In this document: piece after piece, positions 62,042-64,000 of the stretch
Position numbering within the stretch: the first letter of the stretch is position 1
How the letters are laid out: every line of letters begins with the position of its first letter
Source: Daphnia pulex
Lineage: Eukaryota; Arthropoda; Branchiopoda; Diplostraca; Daphniidae
Length of the DNA: 64,000 nt
Reading direction: 5' to 3'
Assembly (NCBI RefSeq): GCF_021134715.1
Contig: NC_060024.1
Span: 11,780,001 to 11,844,000, forward strand
Program-made: the position numbers and the translations under genes
The notes under the pieces: generated by a model
Database searches by the model: none
Told to the model about the DNA's origin: nothing
What the model saw: the letters and a program-made list of their open reading frames with translations, nothing else

Positions 62042-64000
62042 ATTCACTACTCATCGACAGCCGGGCCGGACTTGCCAGTTTATCTAATTTTCATTCTTTC
62101 CTTAAGCTCTAACAGCTCTCCTTTTTTTTTGTTTTATTTCTCTGATTTTTTTTTTCTTTCAATTATGTGCTATATCCCGCGCCATTTTTTTTTTGTTCCT
62201 TTTAAATCGGCAACTTCTACTTCTTTATAACATATGAGACAAAATCGATATTTACTCGCATTGCTTTGATAATTTTCACAGAAGAATGCTATTATTTATA
62301 GCCAGGTTTCTTTTTTTATGTCTTATTTATTGATTTCGCACAAGAAGAAGGGGCATTTCTTTCTTCTGTTTCCTTTATGATTATGGCCCGGCTTGTTTTT
62401 TGTTTTAAAAAAGAGAAAACAATTCGCGCTCCTTCGATTCTGTTCTTTTATTTTCCTTGCTCTTCTTTCATTTTTTTTTCTGTCTATTTTGCGTGGAGAA
62501 CCTTGTTAGACCTATGGAAACATGTGCTTGTACAGTTCATCCTGTTGGAAAACAAACGAAAAAAAAAATGGAGCAGAAGGAATACCAATCATATGCAAAT
62601 ATCCCCGTACGTTACATCCAACTTTATTGTCATTGTCTGTCTATTGCTTTTGAAGGAAGGAGAAACTCGAGTGAGAAGAAGAAGAAGAAGAAGAAGAAAG
62701 AGACGGGGCGAAAAAGAAGAAGAAAGAACTAGTGCCACCGGTTGTATCGCTGGATATCCGGAAGTGTCGTCCCCTTTTTTTTCTTTTTTCATCCGCTTTT
62801 CTTTTTCTTTCGTCTTTCGTCACAACCGACGACACGAGCTGCTATGTGTGTTGTGTTTTGTTTTGTTTCATTCATCACCATTGATGACGTTTAGAAATTT
62901 GCATGTGAATTTTTATGAAACAGTGGAGGAGTTGTTTTGTTTGTGGACGAGGGCAATCACGTGACCTGTGCATATTAACATGACATGACAAAAATTCAAA
63001 CGATGCAAAAAAAAATAATAATAATTACTCGAAATTAAGATAAGATAAGTTGAAAAAAAAAAACAAAGAAAACCAACTTTACGTTCCTTTTTTATTCAAA
63101 TACTTTGAACTGTGGATGACTGCGGCAGGTACGCGTATGACGTTTGCTTCTCATATTTCTTATCCATATGTATAACCCCAACGTCACACACACACACACA
63201 CTGCGTATATTATGCTGTGTAATTATATAATTAGCCTTGCTTTGTATGAAAACAAAAACCGAGAGAAAAATCGTCGAGCGATTTGCAGTAAACTTAGAAG
63301 TTTCTATTGTCTTATCAAAAATCTTCTTCGATTTTGTTATTCTTTTCTTCCCTTTTTTTTTTTTTTTGGTTTGCCAGACCGATTCGCTGCGTACATCAGA
63401 GAATTTAAGGTGGCAATCCTACATGCAGCAGCCCGGCAATATGCACCCAAGAATGTGTGTGTTATATACCATCCAGCCGGGCGGAGGGAGAAGTGATAAC
63501 ATCATATTATATACGATACTGCCGACTTGTGCATGGAGAGAGAAAGAGGCCAAGAAATAAAGAAGGGAGGGTAACCGTTCTAGAATGTCGTAAATATTGG
63601 TTGGTTTGAAATACATTCCCATAAACTGCGTTGCGTAACTGCTGATGGCCTTCCCCCGGCGTGCGCAACATGGAGATCGACGAGTGAATATAACCGATGC
63701 ACACTTTCAGGCTAGATGCCGACATCTAGTACGGCTTGATTACGTGAAACCACGCAAGTAATTTACGATATCGTCGACGATTCTGGTGGCTCTCTGCTCT
63801 ATGTACTCTCATTGCGATGCATTTTCCAAACAGTTTCAATATAATCCCGCGCGGGTGTACTTGTGTACATCATATAGAGCCCCAGCAGTTGGGAATTCCT
63901 GTGGAATCCAATCATATTCCCAGGTCATTGAATATTTAGCCGAGTCAGCTCTCTCCTCCGAGTCAGCTATTGTATCTAATATTATTCACATTCTTGCCAT
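62042..64000. other. 3' UTR of Rsf1 and downstream flank
   Basis: The sequence returns to pyrimidine-rich, microsatellite-bearing composition: GAA repeat at about 62,675-62,700, AC repeat at about 63,186-63,201 and long T-runs. AATAAA occurs at 63,556-63,561 but is far from the stop. The short open frames here are low-complexity, and no gene is supportable. Confidence 0.5.

Overview
The window looks like nuclear DNA of an arthropod, most likely a cladoceran crustacean of the Daphnia type. I infer this from the gene set, the many 55-80 bp introns flanking small exons, and the dense CT/GA and trinucleotide microsatellites; no species marker was tested. There are no bacterial features, rRNA, tRNA or CRISPR arrays. 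Exon limits were worked out by hand from splice signals, reading phase and remembered family sequences; no search was run.

Layout. (1) 1-12,710: gene-poor, pyrimidine-tract and microsatellite-rich DNA, read as 5' flank or a long intron of the next gene. (2) 12,711-27,608, plus strand: the 3' part of a Rho-regulatory gene. Its exons encode the tail of a DH (RhoGEF) domain, then PH, RA and RhoGAP domains in ARHGAP20 style and a long disordered tail. A phase-compatible alternative first exon lies at about 21,904. (3) 29,526-31,989, plus: Keap1, the BTB-BACK-Kelch sensor of the oxidative stress pathway, preceded by two identical antioxidant-response-like motifs. (4) About 32,200-42,700: roughly 10 kb with no conserved protein gene. 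It holds diverged inverted and direct repeats, spliced but apparently non-coding transcript candidates on both strands, a tandem repeat array and a cluster of ETS-type motifs. (5) 42,723-43,692, minus: mesd, an ER chaperone for LDL-receptor-family proteins. (6) 44,296-48,684, plus: a USP15-type deubiquitinase with an unusual eight-cysteine RING-like module inside its split catalytic domain. (7) 49,361-51,648, minus: choline-phosphate cytidylyltransferase (Pcyt1), with a probable GC-AG intron. (8) 52,046-62,041, plus: Rsf1, the PHD-finger histone-binding partner of ISWI, with a 4.9 kb exon carrying internal repeats. (9) 62,042-64,000: 3' flank.

Gene relations. mesd/USP and Pcyt1/Rsf1 are head-to-head pairs with about 600 and 400 bp between start codons. 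USP and Pcyt1 converge. The protein genes act in separate processes (Rho signalling, redox sensing, ER folding, deubiquitination, phosphatidylcholine synthesis, chromatin), so their order looks like ordinary linkage, not a functional cluster. DNA before about 28 kb is pyrimidine- and microsatellite-rich; from there to about 62 kb it is AT-rich and much cleaner. The most unusual parts are the repeat-structured 32-42 kb interval, the RING-like insert in the USP and the GEF-plus-GAP layout of the first gene.
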